A DNA stretch of 64,000 bases from positions 62,001-126,000 of the forward strand of contig NZ_JODR01000001.1 of the NCBI RefSeq assembly GCF_000725885.1. The letters run 5' to 3'. How positions within the stretch are numbered: position 1 is the stretch's first letter; the number at the start of each line of letters is the position of its first letter. Of this stretch, positions 27,269-35,461 are shown piece after piece. A program made the position numbers and the translations under genes. Source of the DNA: Streptomyces albus subsp. albus (GTDB taxonomy: Bacteria; Actinomycetota; Actinomycetes; Streptomycetales; Streptomycetaceae). Below the pieces are notes generated by a model that worked only from the letters and a program-made list of their open reading frames with translations, ran no database searches and had not been told where the DNA came from.

Positions 27269-27550
27269 TCACCACAGGTTGCTGAAGATGACGGTGGTGG
27301 TCTCGTTGTGCGTCTCGTTGAGCTGGTTCACCACGGCGCCGTTGCCGTTGACGGTCGCGTTGTTGGCGTTGTTGGTGTTGTTCCCGTTGCCCACGGCCCC
27401 CTGCACCTGGGCGCTGGAACTCGCGTTGGAATTCGATCCGTCGTCCGCGATCGAGCCGTTGTCCGCCTGGGCCACACCGGACATCACGGCGAGGGCGAAG
27501 GGAAGGGCGGCGACTGCGGCGATGACGCGGGCGGTACGGACACGTGCCAT
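27269..27550 (-). CDS. small Asn-rich secreted protein
   Basis: A 93-residue precursor. A clean signal peptide (MARVRTARVIAAVAALPFAL, cleavage near AQA-DN) leaves a mature protein of about 65 residues rich in Asn, Gly, Ser, Thr and Val with no Cys. The segments GNGNNTNNANNATVNGNG and AVVNQLNETHNETTTVIF alternate polar and beta-branched residues, as in beta-helix or curli-like proteins. It is unlike chaplins and rodlins as I remember them. I chose the ATG at 27550 because GGAGGA lies six bases upstream; an ATG at 27556 overlaps that site. Possibly a surface or aggregate-forming protein; that is speculation. Confidence 0.75.
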   Translation of the reverse strand: MARVRTARVIAAVAALPFALAVMSGVAQADNGSIADDGSNSNASSSAQVQGAVGNGNNTNNANNATVNGNGAVVNQLNETHNETTTVIFSNLW

Positions 27551-28102
27551 GTTCATTCCTCCAGGAACCGTCAGGGCGCCACCATGGCGGCGCTGCACCG
27601 TAACTGCTGAGCTGCCGACGGCGGTTGGCCCACTGCCGCCGGTCTCGCTTGCGACGTCGCGGGACCAGAGTTGCCCATCGGATCCCGGGGGAATCCCTCG
27701 GATCCCGGCGTTTCCCCCGCACGTATGACGACGTGTCGATAAACCCGCGGCGCCTGCCCGCGCCGGGCACCGTGCTCCCGTACGCCCCGCCCGGCGGCCC
27801 CACCACGCCCTTTCCGGCTACGCGGCAGACTACGCGGTACGCCACGGCGCCCCCGGCCGTGACGGCACACCCGTTCGACAGAGGCAGAGCCGCGCGACCT
27901 CGGCGCCCCCTCGCCGCGTACCAGCCGCCCTCACCCCCGGAGGGGGACCCCACAACCGGCGCACCCACCCCCTCCCACCCCTCTCCGGGCGCCGCGCACG
28001 CCGCGGGGCAAGCGCCCCCGGTGCTTCCCGGCCACCCGCGCCGAGGGGGCCGGGACACACGGGGGCCGGAACACACGGAAGAGAACACCGGCGATGCCCG
28101 CA
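27551..28102. other. 550-bp intergenic region, no gene seen
   Basis: This lies between the start of the Asn-rich secreted protein and the stop of the UvrA-like gene. The left 200 bases should carry the secreted-protein promoter. The rest is GC/CCC-rich with no convincing frame, tandem repeat or terminator that I can see. Confidence 0.5.
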
Positions 28103-30478
28103 TCACCCCAGCGACCGGCGCAAATACTCCGCCGTGTGCGTCTGCGCCGTGCGCGCCATCTCCTCCGGCGTACCCGTGAAGACGACCCGGCCGCCGTGCG
28201 CGCCCGCCTCCGGGCCGATGTCGATCACATGATCGGCATGCTTGACGACGTCCAGGTCGTGCTCGACGACGACCACCGTGTTCCCCGCGTCCACCAGCCG
28301 GTCGAACAAGGCCAGCAGCCGTGTCACATCGGCCATGTGCAGCCCCGTAGTGGGCTCGTCGAACAGGAGAACGGCGCCGCTCTCGTCCAGCCTGTGCGCC
28401 AGTTTGACCCGCTGCCGCTCCCCTCCGGACAGCTCGGACAGCGACCGCCCCAGCGTGAGGTACCCCAGGCCGACCTCACGCAGCGGCGCCAGCCGGCTCA
28501 GCACCAGCGGGGGAACGGACCTGTCGGGGCACTCCGGGTCGGCGGCAAGAGCGGCGAAGTGGTCCATCGCCTCGTCCACGGTCATGGCCAGCAGCTCCGC
28601 CACGTTCCTGCCCGCCACCCGGTGGCCCAGGACCTCCTCGCGGAACCGCCGCCCCCCGCACGCCTCGCACACCGTGGTCACCGGGTCCATGAACGCCATG
28701 TCGGTCGTGATCGTGCCCCGCCCCCGGCACTCGGGGCAGGCACCGGCGGAGTTGAAGCTGTACAGCCCCGGCTCCGTCCCGTGCGCCCGCGCGTACATCC
28801 TGCGCACCGGGTCCCAGATGTCGGTGTACGTCGCCGGGGTGGACCGCGACGAGATGCCCGCCGCCGACTGGTCCAGCACCGCCGCCCGCGGGCAGGCGGC
28901 GGCCAGCATCCGCGTCACCAGGGTGCTCTTGCCGGACCCGGCGACCCCGGTCACCACCGTCAGCACCCCGGTGGGGAAGTCCACGCTCACGTTCCGCAAG
29001 TTGTGCAGCGACGCGTTCCGCACCGCCAGCTTCCCGGTGGGGGGCCGGCGCCGTGCCGCCGGTTTGAGGCCGGTCCGCGAACGGAACCGCTCCCCTGTGA
29101 CGGTCCCGCTCGCGGCCAGTTCCTCGACGGTGCCCTCGAAGACGACCTCCCCGCCGTCACCGCCCGCGCCCGGCCCCATGTCGATCACATGGTCGGCGAG
29201 CGCGATCACCTCCCGGGCATGTTCGACGACCAGCACCGTGTTGCCCTTGTCGCGCAGGGCCCGCAGCAGTCCGCCGAGCCGCTCCACGTCGCGGGCGTGC
29301 AGCCCGACGCTGGGCTCGTCGAAGACGTACGTCATGCCCGTCAGGCTGCTGCCCAGGTGCCGTACCGTCTTGAGCCGTTGGCCCTCGCCGCCCGACAGCG
29401 TCCGGGTGGGCCGGTCCAGACTGAGGTAGCCCAGCCCCACCGCGTCGATGCGCCGCAGCACCGCGAGCGCCGCCGCGACGGCGGGACCGCCCACCGGATC
29501 ACGCGCCACCCGCGCCCCGGCCAGCCACTCCACCAGTTCGCGGATCTCCCACCCGCACAGCTCCGGCAGCGTGCGGCCCTCGATACGGGAGGCCCGCGCC
29601 CGCTCGTTGAGCCGGGTCCCCTCGCACCCGGGGCACTCGACGTCGCTGACGAACCGTTCGGCGTGCTTGCGGTCCCGCTCACTCAGCGACTCCACGCCCG
29701 GCGTGATGAAACGCCTGGTGAAGCGGGGCACCAGCCCCTCGTAGTCGTTCACCGCGATCGACTCGAAGCCCTCGCCGCCGGCCGGCCGGTGCGGGCGCTG
29801 CGTCCGGAACCCCTCGCCGTGCAACAGCAGTTCGCGCTCGGCGGGCGTGTAGGCACGCAGCGGCTTGTCCGGGTCGAACAACGGTGCGGCGTCCTCCCAC
29901 CGGGGCCCGTCCGCACCCTCGTACCGGCGGGCCTCGGCGTACCGCTTCCAGTAGTTGGTGCCCACCGCGAACGCCGGGTGCAGGATCGCCCCCTCGTTGA
30001 GCGACCTCGACTCGTCCAGCAGCCTGGTCACATCCAGCCGCGCCGTACGGCCCAGCCCCTGGCACTCGGGGCACATGCCCTCCGGGTCGTTGAACGAGTA
30101 CCGGTTGGAGCCTCCCGCACTCGGCCGGCCGCAGCGGGAGAAGAGCACCCGCAGCACGGGGTTGACCTCCGTCATGGTGCCCACCGTGGACCGGGCACCA
30201 CCGCCCACCGGCCGCTGGTCGACCACGATCGCCGGGGTCAGATTCTCCATCGCGGCGAACTTCGGCCGCTCGTACCGCGGCAGCCGATTGCGTACGAACC
30301 AGGGGAACACCTCGTTCAACTGGCGCTGCGACTCCGCCGCCACCGTGCCGAACACCAGCGACGACTTGCCCGACCCCGACACCCCCGTCACCACCGTGAG
30401 CCGCCCCAGCGGTACGCGGAGCGTCACCCCCCGCAGATTGTTCTCCCACCCCTCGCGGACCACGATCTCCCCGCGCAC
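28103..30478 (-). CDS. class II UvrA-like ABC ATPase (UvrA2/DrrC type)
   Basis: A 791-residue soluble protein with two ABC ATPase heads. First head: Walker A GVSGSGKSS, zinc module CPECQGLG and CPGCEGTRL, signature LSGGEGQRLK, Walker B YVFDEPSVGL. Second head: Walker A GVAGSGKST, CPECRGRGTI with CEACGGRRF, signature LSGGERQRVK, Walker B LLFDEPTTGL. It is shorter than the housekeeping UvrA (about 950-1000 residues), as expected for class II UvrA lacking the UvrB-interaction part; such proteins are linked to resistance to DNA-binding drugs. I placed the start at GTG 30478, six bases after GGAGG. The open frame extends 53 codons further but runs through a large palindrome. Confidence 0.9.
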   Translation of the reverse strand: MRGEIVVREGWENNLRGVTLRVPLGRLTVVTGVSGSGKSSLVFGTVAAESQRQLNEVFPWFVRNRLPRYERPKFAAMENLTPAIVVDQRPVGGGARSTVGTMTEVNPVLRVLFSRCGRPSAGGSNRYSFNDPEGMCPECQGLGRTARLDVTRLLDESRSLNEGAILHPAFAVGTNYWKRYAEARRYEGADGPRWEDAAPLFDPDKPLRAYTPAERELLLHGEGFRTQRPHRPAGGEGFESIAVNDYEGLVPRFTRRFITPGVESLSERDRKHAERFVSDVECPGCEGTRLNERARASRIEGRTLPELCGWEIRELVEWLAGARVARDPVGGPAVAAALAVLRRIDAVGLGYLSLDRPTRTLSGGEGQRLKTVRHLGSSLTGMTYVFDEPSVGLHARDVERLGGLLRALRDKGNTVLVVEHAREVIALADHVIDMGPGAGGDGGEVVFEGTVEELAASGTVTGERFRSRTGLKPAARRRPPTGKLAVRNASLHNLRNVSVDFPTGVLTVVTGVAGSGKSTLVTRMLAAACPRAAVLDQSAAGISSRSTPATYTDIWDPVRRMYARAHGTEPGLYSFNSAGACPECRGRGTITTDMAFMDPVTTVCEACGGRRFREEVLGHRVAGRNVAELLAMTVDEAMDHFAALAADPECPDRSVPPLVLSRLAPLREVGLGYLTLGRSLSELSGGERQRVKLAHRLDESGAVLLFDEPTTGLHMADVTRLLALFDRLVDAGNTVVVVEHDLDVVKHADHVIDIGPEAGAHGGRVVFTGTPEEMARTAQTHTAEYLRRSLG

Positions 30479-30516
30479 CAGCACCCTCCGATCCAGCCGA
30501 AACGGCCCCCACCCTC

Positions 30517-30553
30517 CCTGGAAAACCTGACATCTTCTGTCGGGTTTTCCAGG
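30517..30553 (-). promoter_or_regulatory. long palindrome in the leader of the uvrA2 gene
   Basis: A 16-bp inverted repeat with a 5-base TCTTC spacer (left arm CCTGGAAAACCTGACA at 30517-30532, right arm 30538-30553) has one mismatch that would be a G-U pair in RNA. It ends 38 bases before the uvrA2 start. It could be a repressor operator or an attenuating hairpin in the mRNA leader; the AT-rich core TGGAAAACC favours a protein site. Confidence 0.7.
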
Positions 30554-30607
30554 CGCATGCACTTCTTGCGGCCCCGGCGTACGGCATTGAAAAGGAGAGG
30601 AGTCGGC

Positions 30608-30694
30608 ATGCGAACCACACCGCACGTGCACGCCCAAGGTCTATCTCAGGTCTCACAGCGCGGGTTGAACGAACCGGGTGCCGCGATTCAGTAG
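30608..30694 (+). CDS. possible 28-codon small ORF divergent from uvrA2
   Basis: An ATG at 30608 is preceded by the strong ribosome site AAGGAGAGGAG and opens a 28-codon frame (MRTTPHVHAQGLSQVSQRGL, then NEPGAAIQ) ending at TAG. The divergent position next to the uvrA2 palindrome would suit a leader peptide or small regulator. The evidence is only the ribosome site and position; there is no recognisable family. Confidence 0.25.
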   Translation: MRTTPHVHAQGLSQVSQRGLNEPGAAIQ

Positions 30695-30881
30695 ACCCAC
30701 CTGCGCGATTTGAGTACTCGTACTCATTCGTTCGGCTCTGTAGAGGATGGTTGACTCTACGAGTTCGCGAGTCCGCTCCGGCCGTTGACGCACCTGAGGC
30801 CGATACGAGTGTCACCAATACTGGCCGCACGGAGGCAGTGTCAAAGGACCTGCAGGATTTCATCAAAGGCTTTCGAGTAGG

Positions 30882-31082
30882 GAAACTCCTATCGGGGCCT
30901 CGGATCTCACTCTCAGCCGTGACCCCGCGTCGGAAGAATTCGGCGCTCAGCCCGTGCAAGCCAACGATGGAGGGCACAGCCACTACTGGAACGAGGGCCA
31001 GGAAAACCTGCTGAACCAGGGACGAGTAATTGCTGGTCTCGCCAGCCAGAATCGGCTCCTATCACAGGAGGGGACAAGTTGA
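30882..31082 (+). pseudogene. decayed 3' end of a DUF1023-like alpha/beta hydrolase gene
   Basis: A frame open to the TGA at 31080-31082 has no usable start and no intact upstream portion. It encodes DPASEEFGAQPVQANDGGHS and then HYWNEGQENLLNQGRVIAGL. The GHSHYW...SLxNQxxVIAG type of ending is what I remember at the C-terminus of streptomycete DUF1023 hydrolases, which are often followed by a small lipoprotein gene exactly as here. I therefore read it as the remnant of such a gene, with the lipoprotein partner still intact 60 bp downstream. Assignment is from memory and moderate at best. Confidence 0.4.
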
Positions 31083-31143
31083 ACTGAGCCCCTATGGGCA
31101 CACTCCGGGGATCGAATGATGGATGTGAAAGGTATTGACACGC

Positions 31144-31683
31144 ATGCAGGGGACCAGAAAAACCAGGACTCGCCTGGTGGTGGCTGCGGCTGCCGCTGGA
31201 GTACTACTTGTCGGTGGGTGCATGAACGAAGAAGACAAGGACATCAACAAACCGTTGCCGCGAATGAGTCAGAAGGAAGCGGAGAAAAAGGCACACAGCG
31301 TCACCCAATCTCTTACGCATAGCGCTGGCCTTGAGGTCGACGAAAAGTCGATCAGCGCTGACTACACCAAGTGCGTCGGGGCGAACGATGAGGTTCCCGA
31401 AGATGGGCGGTTCGTTCTGCAGTACGGCGCTCGAACTCCGCTCGCCGGGGAGAAACATAAGTACGCCATACAGAAGATGCGAGAGCACCTCAAGGAGATC
31501 GGTTACAAGATACAGGGCTACCAGGAGACAAAGGGAGTGAACGGTTCCATAATCCTCGACGCATCAGACCCTGACAGTGGTTTCACCCTGGCTGTCGACG
31601 GCGTACCCAAAAAAGATGAGATCACTCTCAGGCTGGTTACTCCTTGCCTTCTTCCTCCCGGCGCGAAACAACAGCGGTATTAG
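31144..31683 (+). CDS. small lipoprotein, unknown function
   Basis: A 179-residue lipoprotein: basic n-region, hydrophobic LVVAAAAAGVLLVGGC lipobox, then an acidic/polar mature domain (MNEEDKDINKPLPRMSQKEA). Two further cysteines (TKCVGAND; VTPCLLPPG) could pair. The gene is visibly less GC-rich than its surroundings and uses AAA, GAA, ATA and CTT codons freely, suggesting lateral acquisition or relaxed selection. GAAAGG lies 11 bases before the ATG at 31144; a TTG three codons earlier is another option. It follows the hydrolase remnant described at 30882, its probable former partner. I do not know the function. Confidence 0.75.
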   Translation: MQGTRKTRTRLVVAAAAAGVLLVGGCMNEEDKDINKPLPRMSQKEAEKKAHSVTQSLTHSAGLEVDEKSISADYTKCVGANDEVPEDGRFVLQYGARTPLAGEKHKYAIQKMREHLKEIGYKIQGYQETKGVNGSIILDASDPDSGFTLAVDGVPKKDEITLRLVTPCLLPPGAKQQRY

Positions 31684-32068
31684 ACCACTCAGGAAGCTAC
31701 GAAAGCTGTGCCCGGAGGCGCTGAAGCATTTTTCTGAGACGAGCGCTTGGACCACTTCCTCAGCGGTGCCACGGCGGAAAGGAGCGTCCCTCTCTCGCCC
31801 GGCAGCACCTCCTCATGGAGCACAAGTCCGTCACGTCGGCAACAACGGCTCCCCGGCAACGATCGCAGGCAGGGGGACGCCGGCCCGAGACGTATAAGTT
31901 TCAGCGCGGCAAGCGACTCACCTGGGCAGCGGACGCCACACCCCCTCGGCGGTCCGAGGCCACGACTGAGCATGGGGAAGAGAGACACCGCAATGCCTGT
32001 GAAAGGGACGAAGGGGTGACGCGCACTGCGCGGCACCCTTCGTCGGCAGCGGCCCGCGGAACTCCGGA
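31684..32068. other. intergenic, no gene seen
   Basis: About 385 bases between the lipoprotein and the Nudix stop. The left half keeps the lower GC of the lipoprotein patch. No open frame has convincing codon bias. The right end contains the Nudix terminator. Confidence 0.5.
32007..32044 (-). terminator. terminator-like hairpin after the Nudix gene
   Basis: GACGAAGGGGTG (32007-32018) pairs with CACCCTTCGTC (32034-32044) with one bulged base and a GC-rich loop. It begins 25 bases past the leftward Nudix stop. Confidence 0.6.
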
Positions 32069-32539
32069 TCAGCCCAGGTACGGCCGCTCGCGGTGCTCCA
32101 GGAAGTGTTGGATCCTGAGCCGCTGGGTGTGGTGCATGGGGAGCTGATCGAGCTCCTCCGGCTGGATGAACCGCAGCTCGGTGGACTCGTCCGAGATCGT
32201 GAGCTGCCCGCCGACGACGCGGGCCGTGAAGCAGACGTTGAACTGCCGCCGCACTTCACCGTCCGAGTACGCGATGACATGGCGAGGGTCGGTGTATGTC
32301 CCCACCAGGCCGGTGATCTCCACGTCCAGGCCGGTCTCCTCCTTCACCTCCCGGACAGCCGTGCCCGGTAGTGAATCGGACATCTCCATACCGCCGCCGG
32401 GCAGCGCCCACAGGTCGTTGTCCCGTCGGCGCTGAAGCAGAACGCGGCCCTCGTCGTCGGTGACCACCGCTGACGCGGCAACCACCAAGCTGTTCGGTTC
32501 GGGTGCGGACGGATCGTCGTAGTACTCGGTTCGTGCCAT
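32069..32539 (-). CDS. Nudix hydrolase
   Basis: A 156-residue Nudix protein hydrolysing a nucleoside diphosphate linked to another moiety. The Nudix box is at about residues 47-70 (LPGGGMEMSDSLPGTAVREV then KEETGL). The metal-binding REVKEE is intact, but the first conserved Glu is replaced by Asp (MSDS instead of xGES). Preceding strands read SLVVAASAVVTDDEGRVLLQ. The substrate cannot be told from sequence. GAAGGGTG precedes the ATG at 32539. It is flanked by its own terminator and, upstream, by the terminator of tRNA-Ser, so it is probably a monocistron. Confidence 0.88.
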   Translation of the reverse strand: MARTEYYDDPSAPEPNSLVVAASAVVTDDEGRVLLQRRRDNDLWALPGGGMEMSDSLPGTAVREVKEETGLDVEITGLVGTYTDPRHVIAYSDGEVRRQFNVCFTARVVGGQLTISDESTELRFIQPEELDQLPMHHTQRLRIQHFLEHRERPYLG

Positions 32540-32746
32540 GGTCACCCTTCGCGAACTGGCACAGCGGTCTCCCACACTGCGTCGCAGCTTTCGGCGTGCG
32601 TGTCGAACGTGCCGCCCTTCTCCTGCGCCGAAGTTGCCCCAACGGAGCGCGAACGGGCGCCAGGCCGGTTCCGACCCGTGCCATGCAGTCCCGTCCGCGA
32701 TGAGGCGGCAGAGCCGGTACGCCGGAACAGAGCAGGGCCGACACCG

Positions 32747-32781
32747 CGAAGGGGCACCACCTGTGCGGTGGTGCCCCTTCG
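32747..32781 (-). terminator. terminator of tRNA-Ser(TGA)
   Basis: A 14-bp stem (CGAAGGGGCACCAC with its complement, 7-base loop) starts 25 bases past the 3' end of the leftward tRNA-Ser. Confidence 0.85.
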
Positions 32782-32805
32782 TGAGCTGGGTCTTCATCCA
32801 GGCTG

Positions 32806-32892
32806 CGGAGGCGGTGGGATTTGAACCCACGGAGGTGTTGCCACCTCTACGGTTTTCAAGACCGCTCCCTTCGGCCGCTCGGGCACGCCTCC
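32806..32892 (-). tRNA. tRNA-Ser (anticodon TGA)
   Basis: The complement gives an 87-base type II tRNA: acceptor GGAGGCG/CGCCTCC with discriminator G, anticodon stem GCGGT/ACCGT around loop CTTGAAA (anticodon TGA, codons UCA/UCG), a long variable arm (AGAGGTGGCAACACCTC) and a T arm GTGGG-TTCAAAT-CCCAC. CCA is not encoded. Confidence 0.95.
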
Positions 32893-32934
32893 CCGCGTCG
32901 TCCCGGGACGACGCGGGGACAGCCTAGCGTGTGG

Positions 32935-34809
32935 TCAGTCGTCGCCCTTCCGGGTGCCGAGGGTCACCTCGACGGTGCGCTCCTTGCCGTCCCGTTCGAA
33001 GGTCAGCTTGACCTTTTCGCCCGGCTTGTGGGACCAGATCGTGCCGATGAGGGTGGGGCCGCTGTCGATCACCGTGTTGTCGAGCTTGGTGATGACGTCA
33101 CCGGGCTCCAGGCCCGCGTCGTCAGCGGGTCCGTTCGGGGTGACGGGGTCGGTCCCGTTCTCGCCGGTGCGCGAGATGGTGGCGCCGCGCCCCTCGCCGC
33201 CGAGCTCGACCGTCGCGCCGATCACCGGGTAGACGGGCTCGCCCGTCCTGATCAGCTGCTTGGCCACGCGGTCCGCCTGGTTGGAGGGGATGGCGAAGCC
33301 GAGGCCGACGCTGCCGGACTGGCCGCCGTCCATGCCGCCACCGCCGCCGCCCGACTGGATGGCGGAGTTGACGCCGATGACCGCGCCCTGTCCGTTCAGC
33401 AGGGGGCCGCCGGAGTTGCCCGGGTTGATCGAGGCGTCGGTCTGGAGGGCGTTCATGTACGACGCCCGGCTGCCCTGGCCGTCGCTGGAGGCCACCGGGC
33501 GGTTCTTCGCGCTGACGATGCCGGTGGTGACCGTTCCGGACAGGCCGAAGGGGGCACCGATCGCGATGGTCGCGTCGCCGACGGCCACGTTGTTGGAGTC
33601 GGCCAGCGGCAGCGGGTCCAGCTTGCGGTTCCCGACGCCGCTCAGCTTGAGCACGGCGATGTCGTACCCCTGGGCGTTGCCCACGACGTGTGCGTCGTAC
33701 TTCTTGCCGTCGGAGAAGGTCGCCGTCAGCTTGCCGCCCTGCGCGGCGTTGGCCACCACGTGGTTGTTGGTGAGGATGTGGCCTTCCTTGTCGAAGACGA
33801 AGCCGGTGCCCGTCCCTTCCTCGCCGCCGCCGGAGGAACGGATCGTGACAACGCTGGGCAGCGCCTTGGCCGCTATCCCGGCGACCGACTTGGGGGAGCG
33901 GTTGAGCTTCCCGGGGTCGCCGGAGGAGCTGATCGTGGTGCTGCCGCCGTTGGCGCTGCGGTCGGCCACCCAGTAGCCGATCCCGCCGCCGACGCCGCCC
34001 ACCACGAGGGCCGCGACGACTACCGCGGCGACCAGGCCGTTGCGGCGCTTCCGGCCGCCCGGCTCCGGGGCGCCCGGGCCCGGCGGCATCGCCCAGGGGT
34101 CGTGGGGCGGGACGCCGCCGCCGGGGGCGCCGCCGTACGGGGGCGGGGGCGGGGGCGTGCCGTCCCCGGCGCCGTAGCCCCAGCCGCCGGGCTGTCCCGT
34201 GCCGCCCGCGCCCGGCCCCGCGGGGCCCGCCGGGCCGCCCGGTCCCGTCGGGCCGGCGGTCGTCGGATCCTGCTTGCGCAGATCGGGCGACGCGGCTGCC
34301 GGGGACGCGGCCGGGACCGGCGGGGTGTCGGGCTGGGACGGGACGGACGACGGCGGTGCGTCGGCCGGCGCCGGGCGGACCTCGTCGGCGGCTGCGCGTT
34401 CCGCGGTGAGTGCTCCGGTTTCGCTACGCGGGTCGACGGAGGCTTCCTGCGACGTCTGTACGAGCGTGTCCGTCGCGGTGCCGCCCTGCCGGGCCTCCGC
34501 GTCCTGGACACCGGCACTGTTCGGCGTACGGCCGGCGGCGGTCTCGGCACCCGGCGTACGGGCGGCGGTTCCGTTGCTGCCGGCTGAGGCCGAAGGGGAG
34601 GAGGACGCGGCGGACGCTTCGGACGCGGCGGACGCTTCGGATGCGGTGGCGGACGCGGAAGCGGCGGACGGGTCGGGGGAGGGCAGCGAGAAGTCGCCGT
34701 CCTCGCCGCTCGTCGGGGCGCCGGCGGACGGGGCCTGGGCCGGCGCCGGAGGCGTGGGGTCCGACCCCGCCGCAGGCGGCACGGAAGCGCCCTCGTTCTC
34801 GGTGCTCAC
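32935..34809 (-). CDS. membrane-anchored HtrA/DegP-type serine protease with PDZ domain
   Basis: A 624-residue protease. Residues 1-255 are a cytoplasmic Pro/Ala/Ser/Gly-rich tail. One transmembrane helix follows (NGLVAAVVVAALVVGGVGGG). The trypsin-like domain has the complete triad: His in ILTNNHVVAN, Asp in GYDIAVLKLSG and Ser in INPGNSGGPLL. The C-terminal PDZ domain (GLEPGDVITKLDNTVIDSGP) recognises unfolded substrates. It acts outside the membrane on misfolded or envelope-stress substrates. The GTG start at 34809 has GAGGAG seven bases upstream. The cytoplasmic tail is long even for actinobacterial HtrA. It is divergent from the GDPD gene over a 650-bp gap. In S. coelicolor an HtrA-like gene occupies the same position, from memory. 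Confidence 0.9.
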   Translation of the reverse strand: MSTENEGASVPPAAGSDPTPPAPAQAPSAGAPTSGEDGDFSLPSPDPSAASASATASEASAASEASAASSSPSASAGSNGTAARTPGAETAAGRTPNSAGVQDAEARQGGTATDTLVQTSQEASVDPRSETGALTAERAAADEVRPAPADAPPSSVPSQPDTPPVPAASPAAASPDLRKQDPTTAGPTGPGGPAGPAGPGAGGTGQPGGWGYGAGDGTPPPPPPYGGAPGGGVPPHDPWAMPPGPGAPEPGGRKRRNGLVAAVVVAALVVGGVGGGIGYWVADRSANGGSTTISSSGDPGKLNRSPKSVAGIAAKALPSVVTIRSSGGGEEGTGTGFVFDKEGHILTNNHVVANAAQGGKLTATFSDGKKYDAHVVGNAQGYDIAVLKLSGVGNRKLDPLPLADSNNVAVGDATIAIGAPFGLSGTVTTGIVSAKNRPVASSDGQGSRASYMNALQTDASINPGNSGGPLLNGQGAVIGVNSAIQSGGGGGGMDGGQSGSVGLGFAIPSNQADRVAKQLIRTGEPVYPVIGATVELGGEGRGATISRTGENGTDPVTPNGPADDAGLEPGDVITKLDNTVIDSGPTLIGTIWSHKPGEKVKLTFERDGKERTVEVTLGTRKGDD

Positions 34810-35461
34810 AGCTCACTCCTCATCAGGTACACGACATCGCAGGGACGGGTGCGGCCACGTATGCGGGTATCCAAGGACAGCTTTTCCCATCGCACGTCAG
34901 GCGGGCGTAAGCCGTTCCTGAGCGGTCCCGCCCACGTCCTTACATCGGGCCGATGCGGAACAGTACGGAAGAAACCGGACGTATCCCCCGAACCGTCCTC
35001 TGCCGACGCGTACGGCGCGCACCGCACGGACGGCCCACCGCCGTACCGCGCCGCCACCCGCGACGGCCCGTGATGTCCCGCGATCACAGCACCCAGCCTA
35101 TGCGCGCCCCCACCGGACCGCCCCTCGGCGGCCCCGCGTCCGGACCTCCCGACGGCGACCACCCGACGGACGCGACCTCCCGGCGGACGCGGCCTCCCGG
35201 CGCGCGGGCAGTCACCCCCGGCCTGCGGCGAAACCGTCGGCGGCCCCCTGAGCACCGGAAAGGGGCCGCGGCGTATCCGCGGACGGGCCGCGGGCCGGGC
35301 GCAGTTGCGCCGCAGTCGGGCCGCGCGGCGGACGGACACCGTGCGCCCCGCGTCGCCCGTGCGCGGCCTACCGCACGGCGTACCGCACCGCACCGCCGAC
35401 AGGCACTCCCGGGCCTCGCCCCGCACGGCGTACGCACCGCCCGCGGTGGCACCATGATCCG
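34810..35461. other. 650-bp divergent intergenic region
   Basis: This separates the leftward HtrA gene from the rightward GDPD gene and must carry both promoters. It is rich in CGTACGG and GCACCGC motifs, and several frames stay open through composition only. I see no clear sigma-factor motif or palindrome worth naming. Confidence 0.45.

Noticed and set aside
28103..30478. Housekeeping excinuclease subunit UvrA
   Set aside because: About 790 residues, with the shortened layout of class II UvrA and no uvrB or uvrC neighbour.
30640..32892. Genomic island next to tRNA-Ser(TGA)
   Set aside because: Only about 1 kb has low GC, the Nudix gene between it and the tRNA looks native, and no mobility gene or att repeat is visible.
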